The translations under genes and the position numbers were made by a program. This document shows positions 47,495 to 60,640 of a stretch of DNA of 64,000 nt, in pieces. Position 1 is the stretch's first letter. Each line of letters starts with the position of its first letter. The DNA comes from Fasciolopsis buskii (lineage: Eukaryota > Platyhelminthes > Trematoda > Plagiorchiida > Fasciolidae): assembly GCA_008360955.1 (NCBI GenBank), contig LUCM01008935.1, positions 48,775-112,774 on the forward strand, given 5' to 3'. Below the pieces are notes generated by a model, which was not told the origin of the DNA, did no database searches, and saw nothing but the letters and a program-made list of their open reading frames with translations.

Positions 47495-50264
47495 CTAAAT
47501 TGGTCTCTCCTGATGTGAGATTATTGGTTGTGTAACACCTAGCTGGAGTGATTCACTGCTTTTGTCAGTTGTATTATGAAGAAGGATGTACTAGCAAGTA
47601 GTGACAAATAAAGTGTTGGACAAATGTTCAGTTTTCTCTCAAACCTAGGTTTTATCGGATAAGGGTTGATGGAGCCGAAATGGAGTCGTCGCTGGGACTT
47701 CGGATGACAGAAATATTTGTCGCCAAAATGGAAAACACGGAACTTTAGAAGGGGATAGAAACACTGCCCACTTAGTGTCGTTATCCAGACCAAATAGTAG
47801 TTTGAAAAGTAGAACTACGTGCCCAGGAACGTAGTTGACAAAATTTGTCGACGCTCAAATAGCATTTTGCTTTGCATCTGTGATGGAAGTATAAAATTCA
47901 TTTTATTTTCTGGATCTGAGCTTCAGGAGGACAACGGACGTAAAGCTTATACGTCACACATGTTCAAAGCCGAAAAAAAGAAGCTGTCAAGCCCATTTTT
48001 CTGCATTTGTTCCTTCTTTAAATTTGAAAATATTCTAACATCTGGCCAATATCTGTTTCAGGGAAACTTATGAGAAGAAATACGATCAGATCAGCTGGAA
48101 ATTGTAAAATTACAAGCAACCGGTATTCCTAAATTTTGGGAATATATTTAAAATACCGAAGTTGCAACGGAAACAGAGAGGGTAATTTAAGCTCTTTGGT
48201 CATGGGATCAGAAATTATTTAACCAGCACTATCGAAGCTCTCCTGGCGTAGGTAAGACAGCAGAAAACGGTACCGGCGATTTCTTTGGACGCTTCATATT
48301 GCATCACAGAATCGATAGCAAGTTGGGTTAGTAAACCCATTGCTGTGTTCCTTAGCCACAATCCGCGAATGCGAGTCAAACCATATTTGTCCTCGACCGT
48401 AACTTTTTGTATGTGTCAGGAAGAAGTTTATTTCATGTGCGCTTTGCTCAATGGACCTGTCTAAACCAAAACTGATCAATAATTTGCGCACCTCTAATTT
48501 CCACATCTCAGCGAGCAAAAATCAATTTGTTTAACCATTTTCGTTTTATTACTATGAACAGTATTCTTAAAACGCAGCCCACCACCTACATGCAGCGATA
48601 TCTGCCGAAGAATGTAGACAACGATTGTCCACTACCATGGTCTGTCCGGTATTCTTGTGACCTGTGCACGTATTGGGGCACACCGAATCGGACTCAACGG
48701 TGTTCAGTTTTATAATACCTTGATATATTTACACTTTGCAGTGAAATGGCGTCGGTCCTAAAACAGGCAGCTTAATGAATGAAGGTTTATTCACATCGGT
48801 CGACGTTGGCTACATTGTTTCTCGGGCAAATAATGAATCTGATTTCAGCTTGACTACGCTGAAGAGAAATTACGATATCCATGAATGAAACACGACCCCT
48901 GCTGGAAACGAAAGAAACCGATGAACCGCTACCGAACAAATCGGCCTTCATCTCCACTTATTTTCTCTAGAATCGTTCACTATTTTGTAAACGAAATCAA
49001 CCTGTAAGAGTGCAAGTGTCATGGAGACGGTTTTCATTTACGCAAGTTTGTCGTCACACAACCCGTAATTGGATTGCATGTGCATCTGCGTGAACTCCGT
49101 AAGCAATTACTGACACGTTTGAAGAGCCTGTGAATTACGACGACCTCTGTTACGTTGGAAAAAATGCCCAACTGAAACCTGAGGTATCATTTTACGGGAT
49201 ACAAACAAGAAAAGCGAAGCCTGATCAACCATGTCTACAGGAAAGAGGGTAAACAAAATTTTTTCCCAGACAGTTCAATGATTGGTCAGTGTTCGACGTG
49301 ACCTTCAGAATCGTGTGGCGGTGAGAAGTAGACACGCGTAACATTTGCCGCGGTGATGACGATCGCAAATTGCCAGATACTAAATAACAGCTGTAAACTA
49401 GGTCATACAAAATAAGATTTCCTAAAACATTGGTGTGGAATTGGTTTGATGTGTTTTAAACCATGTATTCGATTGTGATAATGTCAGATTTTCAAGCCAT
49501 TGAAACCTACAAATTGGCCGGTTTTTTCAGCTTAATTCAGGATGTTGAAAAGTAGATTAGCGATTCAAACAGAGTTGTCAATTTTGTTCCTATGTGAGTC
49601 AACGAAACTTGACTGTATTCTTTGGGACCTGTTTTTGATAGCGGTACAGGGCATACCCCTGCAAATGGAATTCGAAGTTGTGATGTGACACTGTGTTGTC
49701 CAACTTCGCATACACTGGCGTTTATTTCAGTTTCATCATTTTTTTCACTTTACGGCCATTGTGGATGTTGGGTTCAATGAACCGAAAACAGTGTCCCACC
49801 TTACCTCTGTCCTTCTTCGAATCGGTCGGTCCCTGTGTTAGGTCACACGAAAGTGTGCTGTCGACCACAACGATCACTGTTAGTCATGCGTAAAAGTTGT
49901 CCGATCTCCTAATGTCCATTGTGGATTGCGGAATCCCTTGGTTTCAAACAACCATATGCATCGTCGGGAACCGGAGCAACAACAGACCAGGTGGAGGTAG
50001 TTGGTTGAAGGTCAATAGGCAAAATTTCCAAATAACTACTTCAGCCTATTCATTCATATGTTTCCGACCGGTCAGCGAGTACAAACATTGCTTTTCTTGA
50101 AAATTATTTCACTACCACTGTTCACAACATGAAACCTAATAATTATCCTAAAAAAAGCATACTATCATTTAATTACCACTAACTACTGAGTTTTCAAATT
50201 ATCTGTACTCTTCTGAGCATTGGCACAAGTGATTCACTCACCGGCTAAGTGTATGATTCACTGA
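47495..50264. other. Intergenic DNA, no gene recognised
   Basis: Short chance reading frames only; nothing repeated within the window was recognised. Confidence 0.4.
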
Positions 50265-50400
50265 GTCTCGACTGATCAGGCGGTTAACGTCAGGGCACTG
50301 CAATTCGAAGGTGGTGGGTTCGAATCCTGTCGATGTGGATCAGCTTTCCTAGCTGACACCTCTGGTCAGCACGAGATCGCCTTTGTGAAACACATGTGGT
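50265..50400 (+). mobile_element. tRNA-derived SINE copy, distinct or divergent from family B
   Basis: The head CAGGCGGTTAACGTCAGGGCA leads to a strong B box, GGTGGGTTCGAATCCTGTCG. The following body, GATCAGCTTTCCTAGCTGACACCTCTGGTCAGCACGAG in pieces, echoes the family B order (B box, TCAxCTTTCC, CCTCTGGx) but differs in sequence. It may be a related subfamily. Confidence 0.65.
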
Positions 50401-51620
50401 TTTTGATTCATTGACGAGGAAGGTGAATGGTAAAATGATTCTCGTGAGAAACATTAACCTGAATCTTGCATTTTTCGTCAACTACTTATTTCGCGTTGTT
50501 TTCTTGGGAATGATTATCACATTAGTTGACCTAGGACATCACTTTACTAAATATATTAGAAGTAATTCTGATATGACCAGTCCAGTTCACAGTGACAATT
50601 TTATTGAAACTATTTTACAGTGGTAGTACCATTTGCAATATTCGTACGAATATTGTCACATTTGCTATAGGCCATTGGAACTTTTGATATGCAAGGCAGA
50701 CCATATCACGGGGCACTGTTAGATCTCGGACATCGAAGCAAGACACGAAGCCCGAGGAATATGAAATAGTATTAAAAGGCACAAAGAACAAGCTTTGTCA
50801 GGCCTGAATAATCGAGAAGCAAGGGTATTTGACAAAAACCAAATAAAGTTATGCTTACAGTCATCCACTTGATGAAATTGACCATTTGACTCTTGGATTG
50901 TCTCATATCACATATCAAGATAAATAAACGTGTCTTCGACTTTCAAAATCCGAATTGGTCAACCTTTTTGATACTTAAAGGTCAGTCGATGTTCTCCGGT
51001 TCTTTATCACGCTTGGCCTATTGGAACACTACATGATTTGTGGCATATCCCGTATTGGTTACAGGGTACTCTATTTTTCATGCAGCCTGAGACCCTTACT
51101 TCCGCTATACTCACGCAGACAGCATTTCTTATCGTATTTGTATCTGTACGATGCCCAAAACTTGCTCAAAGTATGACAATTAGGCACGAGTGGTTCTAAG
51201 CGGCAAAGAAAGTGAAAACAAAAGCAAGCCACTTGAGAAACTGAGTTGTCGTTAGTTTTTTCCATTGCTCATCAATGTTTATGCTGAATAGGACATAGAG
51301 TCTTGTAATTTGCTAATTCTAAAAGAATTGTCCTCCAGTTCAGATGACTTGTCGGTATGTGAGAATGATAAAGAGAATATAAACTGTTGTTGATGGTCCC
51401 GAATTGTCTGATATCACGTGCGATTCGGCTATGCCAGACAAGTTACTTCGAACCAAATTCGTCGAGAAGGGAAAAGATGTGACCAGCGATTGTTAGTTCA
51501 AAATAACGAGTTTTGATTTTCTGTTCCAGAAGATTGGATGTCACAATTTTTTTGAAGAATACTATAACGAACGAAGTTGGAAACAGTGAGCGATGGATCG
51601 CCCAACTGTCTGAGATTTTA
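50401..51620. other. Intergenic DNA, no gene recognised
   Basis: Chance reading frames only. Confidence 0.4.
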
Positions 51621-51792
51621 TTTTTTATCTTTTACTTCATTTATTGATGAAATAACAATGGACATCATTTTTCAGGAAGCAGGCCCCGGCCAACAGAGGG
51701 CTGCCAAATGGAGACGTTGACCGGCCATAAACGGGTTCGAACCCGCGACCTTCACGTTCAAACGCCACGACCTCATCCACTTGGCCAATTCC
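51621..51792 (-). mobile_element. SINE family B copy, minus strand, full-length
   Basis: On the minus strand: head TTGGCCAAGTGGATGAGGTC, B box CGCGGGTTCGAACCCG, body GGTCAACGTCTCCATTTGGC and CAGCCCTCTGTTGGCC, and a tail with TGATGTCCATTGTTATTTCA and AATAAATGAAGTAAAAG. Good preservation of both promoter boxes. Confidence 0.88.
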
Positions 51793-51879
51793 TGCTTTCG
51801 TATTCGAAAGAATACAGGTCCAGGTTTTCCGGCGCAGTATCCATTTTAGGTTAGTATCCTAGCAAATACCCAAACCCCT

Positions 51880-52960
51880 GTTGGACTCTAATCTGGATGG
51901 AGATTCGGAAATGCATATATCGAGATTCGCAGCAGAAACTGAAGGAAACGGAGAAAAAGTACGGTACTAGGAAGAGGAGTATTCAATTCAAGGTAACTTC
52001 TCATAAGATTTCCTGGAATACAAGTATACGATGAAAATTTGACGAAAGGCAGTGCCACTCGTATTCTCAAGTGACTTAGATAAAAAAAAAACTGAGAAGA
52101 AAGACTAAGAGCGCACCCAATCACTTCCAACGTGTTTTCTGACCCTCAAAAGTGCTGTCAAAGGGTTGCGGAAGTTTCGAGCTAACATAGATTGCTGAAT
52201 TCGGTTAAAAGTACATTTGATAGCCATGTGTTGAGTTGTACGGAACAGTCAAAACTGTTCAGCTCTGAACTAGACAATGCCATCAAAGTGAATTCAAGAT
52301 GACACAGTAATCGAGAAACACCTAGCGAGCAGGTCGCATGGAGTTGTTATTCAATGCCTGATTAGAAGAATAAACAAGGTCCATGGTAAAATGTTTAAGT
52401 AACGCGGAACGTTGGAAATGAGTTTAGAAAAGGTCGCTTACAGTCAAAACCCCAACCTTAGCCATCAGAACCAGTGAAATTACAAGCAACGTAAGGTGCA
52501 GCAGACACAAATGTTCAAATCTACTGAGTTTTCTTGGTAAATTTAGGGTCAGTGCATTGAAGACATTATGGAGAAATTGATTAAATCCTCGAAACGGAGT
52601 TAGCGCTGTTGACAATTTAAATGACGAAAACTGGAAGGTATGGATCAGGAATAAAACGCTCGAAAAAAATTGTTATTCTAAGTAGTGAATAGAAAAAAAG
52701 CTGGGCAGCATCAAACCTGAGAATCACTAGAGCGAGTTATCGTAACCAGCGGATGGCGGCGTTTCAGATTCAGAGAGAGTTTTTGTAGTGTTCTACGGAG
52801 AACAGTTTGCAATCTGCCGAAACATCGGGAGATAAGCCCACGGAATGCTTTCTTTCGGTCGACGTGTTATCACCCGAGTGTGAAGTCCATGGCGAATGGC
52901 TTTGCTGTCCACCGAGTTGGTTGAGCTTTCAAGTCAGTCTTGTGTAGAAAGCTAAACTCT
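51880..52960 (-). other. Possible decayed retroelement, low confidence
   Basis: On the minus strand, broken frames of moderate length follow one another (52930-52740, 52615-52424, 52130-51888), as in the neighbouring dead retrotransposons. I found no diagnostic reverse-transcriptase block, so the identity is open. Confidence 0.2.
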
Positions 52961-53294
52961 GATTCCAAATTAAACTACGATTTATGTGAGGGGATGATAT
53001 TTCTCGGGCTCCTTTCCCAAATTCGGATGTATCCTGCTCAGTGTCAGTTCGTTGGTAGCTGTTTCCGCTTATCAGACAATTAGTAAAGATACAAGACAGT
53101 GGGACCATGGAGATGCTAGTGGTTTATATGGGATGGATTTCAGATATTTAGTTAAGGATTTCCATGGCGACATCACCAAGAAATGGGCTTTTCATTTGTC
53201 AGATGTGTCATGTGTTCCGTTGTCTGTCACATTTTGCAGTGATCGGCGATACTCGAAATTTTGGCAGTTCATAGATCATCCTGATGTTCCACTC

Positions 53295-53590
53295 TAGTTT
53301 TGTTCAAATTCGCTCACAAAATACGTTCTGATTACACGCATCCTCCGCACTAGGATTTTTCAAAGTGCCGCTCGCATATTTCTACACGATCCGCTTTTCG
53401 TTCCATACCGTCCAGAATAAATATCTATAGGAACTCTACTGTCCCAATATTTAGCACTCATTTTGACAAACCATGACCGGGTTTCAGCCGAATTCCTGAG
53501 CAGCCTGTTATGATACGTTATGGTTATTCATGAATGAGTTCTTTTACATTCTTTACTAGGCGATGAGTGTATTTTCATTTTATTTATTAA
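53295..53590 (+). mobile_element. 5'-truncated CR1-like retrotransposon, 3' end only
   Basis: The end of the reverse-transcriptase frame (FSKCRSHISTRSAFR-like, near 53355-53405) is followed by a 3'-UTR closely matching 63760-63990, including ATAGGAACTC, CTGTCCCA, ATTTAGCAC and AGGCGATGAG or close variants. Sequence upstream of 53295 is unrelated. 5' truncation is the usual result of incomplete target-primed reverse transcription. Confidence 0.8.
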
Positions 53591-56422
53591 TTTCCCCCTA
53601 TGTTATTTATACTGTCACATTTTTTGACTGAAATGCGACATTATTTATTGTACACAAAAGTTTATGTAGTACAATACGGTCATCAGATTGACTTCAGCTC
53701 AGTGACTGTGCTTGTAGTACTGCTCAAATCTCCATTGCAGCAGTTCGAAGCGGCGTAATTATCAAACTTGGATAATCTGCTTAGGAAGCAGGAAATTATC
53801 TGATTTAGACGCATATTATTTAACTTTCTCAGTCTAGTCATTTTCCATGTTCTTCTTAGCAAAATTTTCGAATCACAATGACAGGGTTTCCGCAAAGGAG
53901 CGTTTGCTTGGCAAAAATATTTTATTTGTATGCATTATGACTAGAAGGGAATCAAATGATTTGGGGACGAAATACCATGTATATCTTTATGTTGAAATCA
54001 CCATCCTATAAACGCACAGGTTCATCTGATTGAGTGAGTGCTACCATTGAATGAAAGACAACAAGGGCGCGTTGTGTTCGGCAGTTGGTGCGTTTGGAAA
54101 TAGGCAGAAGGTTTCTTGCATATGTGGAATGAAACTCAGCGGAAAAGTGTGGTCTGCTTTACAGAATGTGGCAGGTGATTTTTCGGTTGCCTATTCATGA
54201 ATCATGAAGGTCGACTGGCTTCAACGCCCGGGCCTTGATTACGGGAACCAAAAGGTCGATTGGGCCGTTATGACTAGAACCCATTCGGAAGCATGACTTT
54301 ATTGGTAGCTTTCCTTTGCAAATAAGACTGTTGCAGAGTTGATGACCTTCACGCGATTTTACTACTCCCTATATCATATGTAGTATTTTACTGATGTTTC
54401 CGAACGAGTAATAGTAATTGTAATTCATGTCTAAAGATGCTATCAATATGTCACTGAAACATGTCCCGCAGCATGTTGCCATATTCGACGAAATGCACCG
54501 TTTTTGTGACGACATTTGACAAGCGTCAGTTTGAGCATAACTTCGTTTTGCACAGAGTCAAACTGTCCTCGGGATTCATCACTCGTCGCCTGTTGGACCG
54601 TAATCACTGACCGAATTGTTCCTGGGTTTTTAGGCAACCTCGAAATCCGAGTATGCTACGACTTCAGGAGTCCATGATCACCGGTAGATTTTCATCAAAC
54701 CGCTGTTTGTTGCACAAGTTTCTGATCTAACTTCTATTGTCACGGCAATTATCAATTAACCCCCTTACTTTCTGGTTCTCATACACCTCATAGAAACAAC
54801 AATTAAAATTAACCCTTTAACAGTAAGGTTCACTGTCATTACTACAGTAACAGCAGTTGTCTTGGACGTCCCATCTTTTGGTTCGATTTACAACGATCAG
54901 GTTTGAGATTACCATTCCCGTCGAAGCTTTGGTTATTCGAACTGCTAATTGATTGTAGTCATCAGGAAATATTCATTCATTTATGCGTCGCCAGACGATG
55001 GAAACTACACGTACTTGATGGTCAGTCTCAATCGTGTTCATCACTCTTGTTTTTGTTTTTCTGAAGTGAATCAACTCTGTCGGATCCGTTAATATTTCTT
55101 ATGCCATAATTCAACAGGTCCATGATATTAATTAATAAATAAAATCACAAATAGCCCAGGAAAGCTTCAGTGTTTACACGCGTTGCTTTGAACCTCGTTT
55201 CGCTCTACTGCCTTGCCAAACGCTCTTGTTTGAGATAAACTAGGAAGTTCAGTATTACAAAGACCACAGAGATAACACGGATGCAGCCGACAGTCGATCA
55301 TGTAGAATAGAAGTGACGAACAGAACACAAAATTTGAGAAAACATAGGTCCAGTAAACTCTTCTTCCAGGTTGTGCAAGCACGCATATCAACGACGGAAT
55401 GTGGCTTGGTTGTTTGATGACACAGATATCGGTTTAACTCATTACGATTGGTGACTGTAGACTAGCTAGTTTCTGTAAGACAGGCATTTGGATTAGCTAA
55501 ATGGTCTAGAGATATTGACTCGCAGAATCTGCATCATGTGAGCATTTCTTCTAACTTCCCCGTTAACTGGCAATGCTTCTCGTTTTCCCTTGATTTAGAG
55601 GACACCAAAATCGTCAGTAGACTCGTGGAAATGCATGATATATATGTATATATATTGACATGAATTGGAATAACGGAAAACAAGTTCGTTCGTCAGACAT
55701 GGTGCTACGGAAACATTTGTGAAGTGCCAAAATCAATTTTCCTCAGGAAACATGATAAGCGGAAAGGGAACAGTGTGGAATAAAAGGTTGAACATCTTTT
55801 TCACTAGTGTAACTGACAACGTGCGCAGAACGAATCTGCCGTGGACGTGTGATCCTGTGCGGCAGATGCCACGAGGGTTCCTGCTGCGATTATGACAAGA
55901 AAAAAACCAGTGTAGGGTAACATACTAGGTTAGACGAGGCAATTTTGAGCGATTTGCATGAGTGAGAAGAATAGGGTTGTCGAGGGAAGTTTTTCTCATG
56001 AACCGGTAGCTAGCAACAGAAAAAACGTAGTGATGATGTGTCAGAATTATTTCGTGTGATAGTTTCGGTTAAACTACCGAACGAGAAGGAATGGTTTAGT
56101 ACAAAACGTAAGCCTCGTCTGATGACGAGGAGATCCAATCACTTCCGAAGCACGTGGTCCTTTTCGCTTCTATTGCAATTCGTCAGATGTACACATCCGG
56201 AACTTCGTTTTGCAGTCACATCTTCCGGCAAACAGTTGTCTCCCATCCCGCGAAACAACACATCGCATATATTGGAACGTATAATTGCTATCGTGTTTTC
56301 GCATTAGGAAAGTCAACATTAAACACAAGTTCGAATATCGTGGGGAAAACAGGGTTGTTTCTGAAAGCTTATGGAACACCGTTAGTAAAAAGACAAACAA
56401 AATGGGAATCCAAATTATATGA
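53591..56422. other. Intergenic DNA, no gene recognised
   Basis: Contains a short AT microsatellite near 55637-55658. A 168-codon minus-strand frame (56170-56676) overlaps open plus-strand frames and has no recognisable domain. Confidence 0.4.
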
Positions 56423-56617
56423 ATGCTCTTACCGGTATTAGTATTATCTTTAGTAATACTTGAAGCAACATTTGCATCATACATGGCCTTCCACATAACA
56501 TTAAAACGATCTGTTCCAAATAGTCGCAAAATTAGAACTACGGAGGAAACCTGCATCCCCACAATGGTGAATCTGTACAAACACAACCCGGATGAGGAAA
56601 GTCTGCCACTAACTTTT
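56423..56617 (+). CDS. Candidate first exon of a small secreted protein
   Basis: ATG at 56423 opens 65 codons ending exactly at a consensus donor (GTAAGT at 56618). Residues 1-18 are hydrophobic (LLPVLVLSLVILEATFA), like a signal peptide with a plausible cleavage near ATFAS; the rest is polar and basic, with one cysteine. No family was recognised and no second exon could be assigned. Small secreted proteins with short exons are common in trematodes, but a chance open frame is equally possible. Confidence 0.25.
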
Positions 56618-57149
56618 GTAAGTGTCAGACACTCCATACTGGGAATTTCCCACGGAGGTTTTGCACTCCATCTCACCGAGATCGACGTAACACATTTGGT
56701 TTAATTATTTCAAGACAAACGGCCTGCCCTCAGCGATTTGACAACCATCTTTGACATCCTCATCTAGGATACATGTTATCTTTAGACTCAAATGCTTTTT
56801 TCTGAGGAAGCCGATATGACCCTGATCACCTCTGAGATCAGCCAATGTAATATGTCCATAGAGAAACATTCGCGGCTGATCAGCACCAACACAACAGTTC
56901 AACTACCAAGTCTTCTAAAGATTCATCGATAAAACAAGCACAGCTATCAAAGAAAACATAAAATTTGCATGCATCGGATAGCTGGTGCTCAGCATCTTTA
57001 CTCTAGGTAATCAAACTTAAATTAACTCACTTTTGCAACATCTTCTGTAGATAATATCCGTTAGTTGAATGGATTTAGTTCTGAGTATAACATCCAACAG
57101 CCAACGATGAGAGACCGAATGCACCCGACAAAAAAGTTGTTTGAGGAGC

Positions 57150-57166
57150 ATAATAATAATAATAAT
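57150..57166. repeat. Short (AAT)n tract
   Basis: About five AAT/ATA repeats (AATAATAATAATAATA). Confidence 0.85.
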
Positions 57167-57321
57167 ACTAAGATCATAATTTGTTTAGTTAGCTTGTGGT
57201 AAACGTGAAGCGATTTCACTGGAAAGCTTCCGAATGCGGAAGGTGAGATTTCGAACTCGCAAAGTGTGACCATACTCCTATCCGTCTGATGAACACTTAA
57301 AGCTATCAGTTATCTGGAACG

Positions 57322-57573
57322 ATGCAATTCATGTTGGTCCAAACTTGGTTAGTGACAAGCATTATTCTGGAATGCATTTATCGTACAAAATCACCAACAA
57401 ACGAATCCACAGTAAATCCAAATATTACAGATGCAGTTGTTCCAAAAAATAATCTCAACACCAAGCCCACCGGAAAAACTAATGCGATGATCAAAAATGT
57501 TAGGCCTGTTTTTAGCCAAGAGGGATGGTTCGAGCTGGAAACAAGACAAACTTACTGGAAAGATAATGAGTAG
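57322..57573 (+). CDS. Candidate small open frame with hydrophobic N-terminus
   Basis: An 83-codon frame with ATG at 57322 and a second ATG three codons later starts hydrophobic (MLVQTWLVTSIILECIY) and continues polar, with NES and NIT glycosylation-type sites and a terminal KDNE. It lies 700 bp past the candidate exon at 56423 on the same strand. The two products are not obviously related. No family recognised; this may be chance. Confidence 0.2.
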   Translation: MQFMLVQTWLVTSIILECIYRTKSPTNESTVNPNITDAVVPKNNLNTKPTGKTNAMIKNVRPVFSQEGWFELETRQTYWKDNE

Positions 57574-58689
57574 TAAATTTCTATCCACAAGAAGACCGAT
57601 CAAAAGCATACTGACGAATACGAAGATTAGTTAGTTTCCGTTTGCTTGGCGAAGGTGTGATTATTTTTGAATTACTTTTTGCAATATGCTCAATGATAAT
57701 TAATGGTCTACCAATTGCTTCACAATACATTTCAGTGTCGTAAGATGAACTACGATACCGGCTAGCTAACATCCGCCAACAGTCAAAATTAATCCTACTA
57801 TATGAACAATAAGTGTATGGAAAATATTTGGTAAGTTGACCAGCACACGTCTTTGATAGGTTTTTGAAGACTGCGTTGTGAAATTATTTTCAGTCGATAA
57901 AACAGACAAAGAAAACTCGAGTCAGCGGCCCGGCGCAAAAATTTCCTGATTTATGTTGTGTCCTCAAATAGCACCCATACGACAGCATGCGTGATAGTAA
58001 ACTAAAAAGAAAACAAACAGTAGTATTTGCCATGTGAAAGTGAAACATTTCGAGAATGTGAAACGAGCGGAACCGTTCAGTTGTGATCGCGAAAAGTAGC
58101 GCAATCAAACAAATTTCGAGGAAATTAATTTTGGGCATCAAAACAAACAACGGAAAAATAATGTTCAAAAGAAAATCAATTTCCCCCAACATTTGGTTGC
58201 CACTGGAAATGAGTGGGAAATTTTCGAGACAAAATTCACCTTTCTGTTCATAACGCGATTCCGTCAGGGGCTTTCAGGCATTCGCATTTGGATTTGCGAA
58301 TGATGATCGCTGCTTACTAACGTGTTCATACAAAATATTGACTTTTCCAGATTCTTCGGGAGTAAGCGACAGTAGTTTTTTTACAAATATTTGAAAGTTA
58401 AATTAAGTGACAGCACTTGACAAATGGAAGCGCTGATTAAGTCCGTACAGAGCCTACATTAGCCAGTTTATCTGGAGCATTGTGGCAGAAAATTGTCCAT
58501 CAAAGAATGCAATGTAGGCACGTGATAATCAGCAAAGGGAGATTTAGGCACGTAATTACGTTCTGTTAGTTTACGATGCTCGATTGCCAAACACCGATTT
58601 TGGAGAACCCCAAATCTAAGTTATCTGTTGCGTTTTATTTATTATGTATTAAGTGAACTATAATATAAGGAGTAACGCCCGTGGGCAAT
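57574..58689. other. Intergenic DNA, no gene recognised
   Basis: A 100-codon minus-strand hydrophobic frame at 57890-58192 has no recognisable domain. Nothing else was seen. Confidence 0.4.
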
Positions 58690-60640
58690 ATAATCACAGT
58701 AGTGGGGAAAGTGAGGGGAACGGCCACGTAGGAATCGGTTTATTGATCTTGCTCTTGGAAACCGAAAGGTTGTACCTGGGAGGAGTAGAGAGTGTGGGAG
58801 AGTTTTCCACAGTTTCGAAATCCCAGCAACGGGAGCCTGACAGAAGTGACTACTTGTCTGTGTGAAGTAAGAATGCGAAAACGGAACAGGCGGAGAAGCT
58901 CCTGAGACACGCTCCGAAGCGCGAAAACCAAAATAATAGCAGGCAGAAAAGGGATGATGAAGCAGTCGACTGATGATGGGCTAGTTATCGTCAGTCGGCC
59001 GGATGGTATTTCCCTGAACCTAATCAAGAAGGGGGAGAAAAATAGACAAAGCTCCGGTCCACAAATGAATTCATCATTCAAATATGTGGTGAATGTGAGC
59101 ATTTTACAATAAAAGATGAGTGCATGTGAAGGAACGTCTGTCACGGAACAGAAAACCAACTTTGCGCCTGGCGCGAGATTCAAAATAAAACCAGAATAAT
59201 GAAAAACTAATGCATAAGCCAAGAAGAGAAATACAGACTTTGGGAACTCAGAATAAACAAGGCAAATGAGAGATATAGGAAGAATGAATGGAGTTTTACG
59301 GAGTTTGAAAAAGTGTTACTTTGGAAGCTTTGAATATGACTTGACTATTGGAGACCCTAGAAGTGGAGTCTCCGGGGTCATGATTCCCACGTTGGGAGAT
59401 AAAAAGAGAATCCGAACATAGTTAGTTTCGATAGACAACCTCCGTACCCAACTCAGTCGGAAACCCTAGAAATGGCGAGCGAGACCAGGCGTATTGTCAA
59501 GTGAGGTCTACCAAGGTTCTGAGACGACGGTCAATGGATCACCTTCTGAACGGAAAGATCGTAAATCGTAATAGTTAGTCTCTCAACGGTCAGAGATGAA
59601 AGTTTCAAACACCTCTGAAATAACAGCTGAGAGAAAAATCAGACGACAGGTGTCAAGATCAGCGAAATGGCCTCATTTATGGGTGATGTAGGTTGCTGCA
59701 TGTTTCCAAGTGGCCGGAAAGATAAAATGTTCGAGGAAAGATAGAAGAGACGATATCGCAGGGGAGCCAACTCAGCGAGAAACATTTTAAGAGTGATAAG
59801 TGGGATGCTGCTCGTAGTGAGTGGTTTCAAAATGTTCAGAGGACGCCGTGCTTCGCGGATCTCAGTAATGCTAATACGAGGTAAAAAATAACAGCAATGA
59901 GAGAGGAAGAAGCCGGAAATGTAGAAGAATTGAGTAAACTGGATTTGCAAGCAAATAGGGAAGTAAAAACTTCAGCTTTTCTGCATGGTTCGCAAAAAAA
60001 TCACCAGCGGAATTACATAGAAGAGGAAAATTCGAAGGCCAGAAACTGTAGGATACTACATTACCAAGAGACCAAAACGTTCGGCTACCGGTTGCGGAAG
60101 ATAGTAGGCATCCTATTTTGCTATGAACGGAGCGTTATTTAGTCACCAGCTTGCACGAAGCAGTGATAGAAGACGGGATTGTGCGACCGGTGCCAGCGGC
60201 GAAAAAGTTGGTCACTTCAGGCGTACACCACGATCGCAAATATGATCAAAACACTCGGGAGATTCGGGTTCCCCTGATTTGGAAAAGTTTGAAATAAAAT
60301 ATTTATGCACTGAAGAACACCATCGGTAAATTCGGAAACGGACGTGGAATCGCTAGGAGTAAAACAACAGTCATTATAACTGTGCGGAGCTCAAAATTGG
60401 ACGAAACCATTCCAGTCGGCTGAACTGTAGTTCCAGAATGTGTCTTGAGGAAGGTGGGGGCTTGTGGCTGGAGACATTGATGAATGATGTAAGAACACAA
60501 TAGTCCGATAAGACAAGAAGGGGAAGAATAGAAATTTTTGCGTGAAGAGAAGGGACTGAAGTCACGATAAGATCAAGAGTATGTACTTATTCGCCATTTG
60601 GAGTGGGTATGCCTGTGGGGAGGTCATTTAGCTGAGATAA
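58690..60640 (-). mobile_element. Decayed non-LTR retrotransposon, third family
   Basis: On the minus strand the linker region (about 60580-60300) shows PLLVLSDYCVLTSFINVSS and QFSRLEWFRPILSS, like the 'LSDHxxL..FxxDW..F...LS' junction after the endonuclease. The reverse-transcriptase start at 59950-59639 shows ITEIREARRPLNILKP, LKMFLAELAPLRYRLFYLS and ISLILTPVV (normally 'RPISLTPVVSK'). Downstream frames are broken by many stops. The sequence differs from the families at 39.6 and 42 kb. The 160-codon frame at 58740-59222 falls inside and is not a separate gene. Confidence 0.75.

Noticed and set aside
56170..56676. 168-codon minus-strand open frame
   Set aside because: Opposite strands are both open here, and the product has no recognisable domain or splice structure.
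58740..59222. 160-codon minus-strand open frame
   Set aside because: It lies inside the body of a decayed non-LTR element and does not read as reverse transcriptase in this frame.
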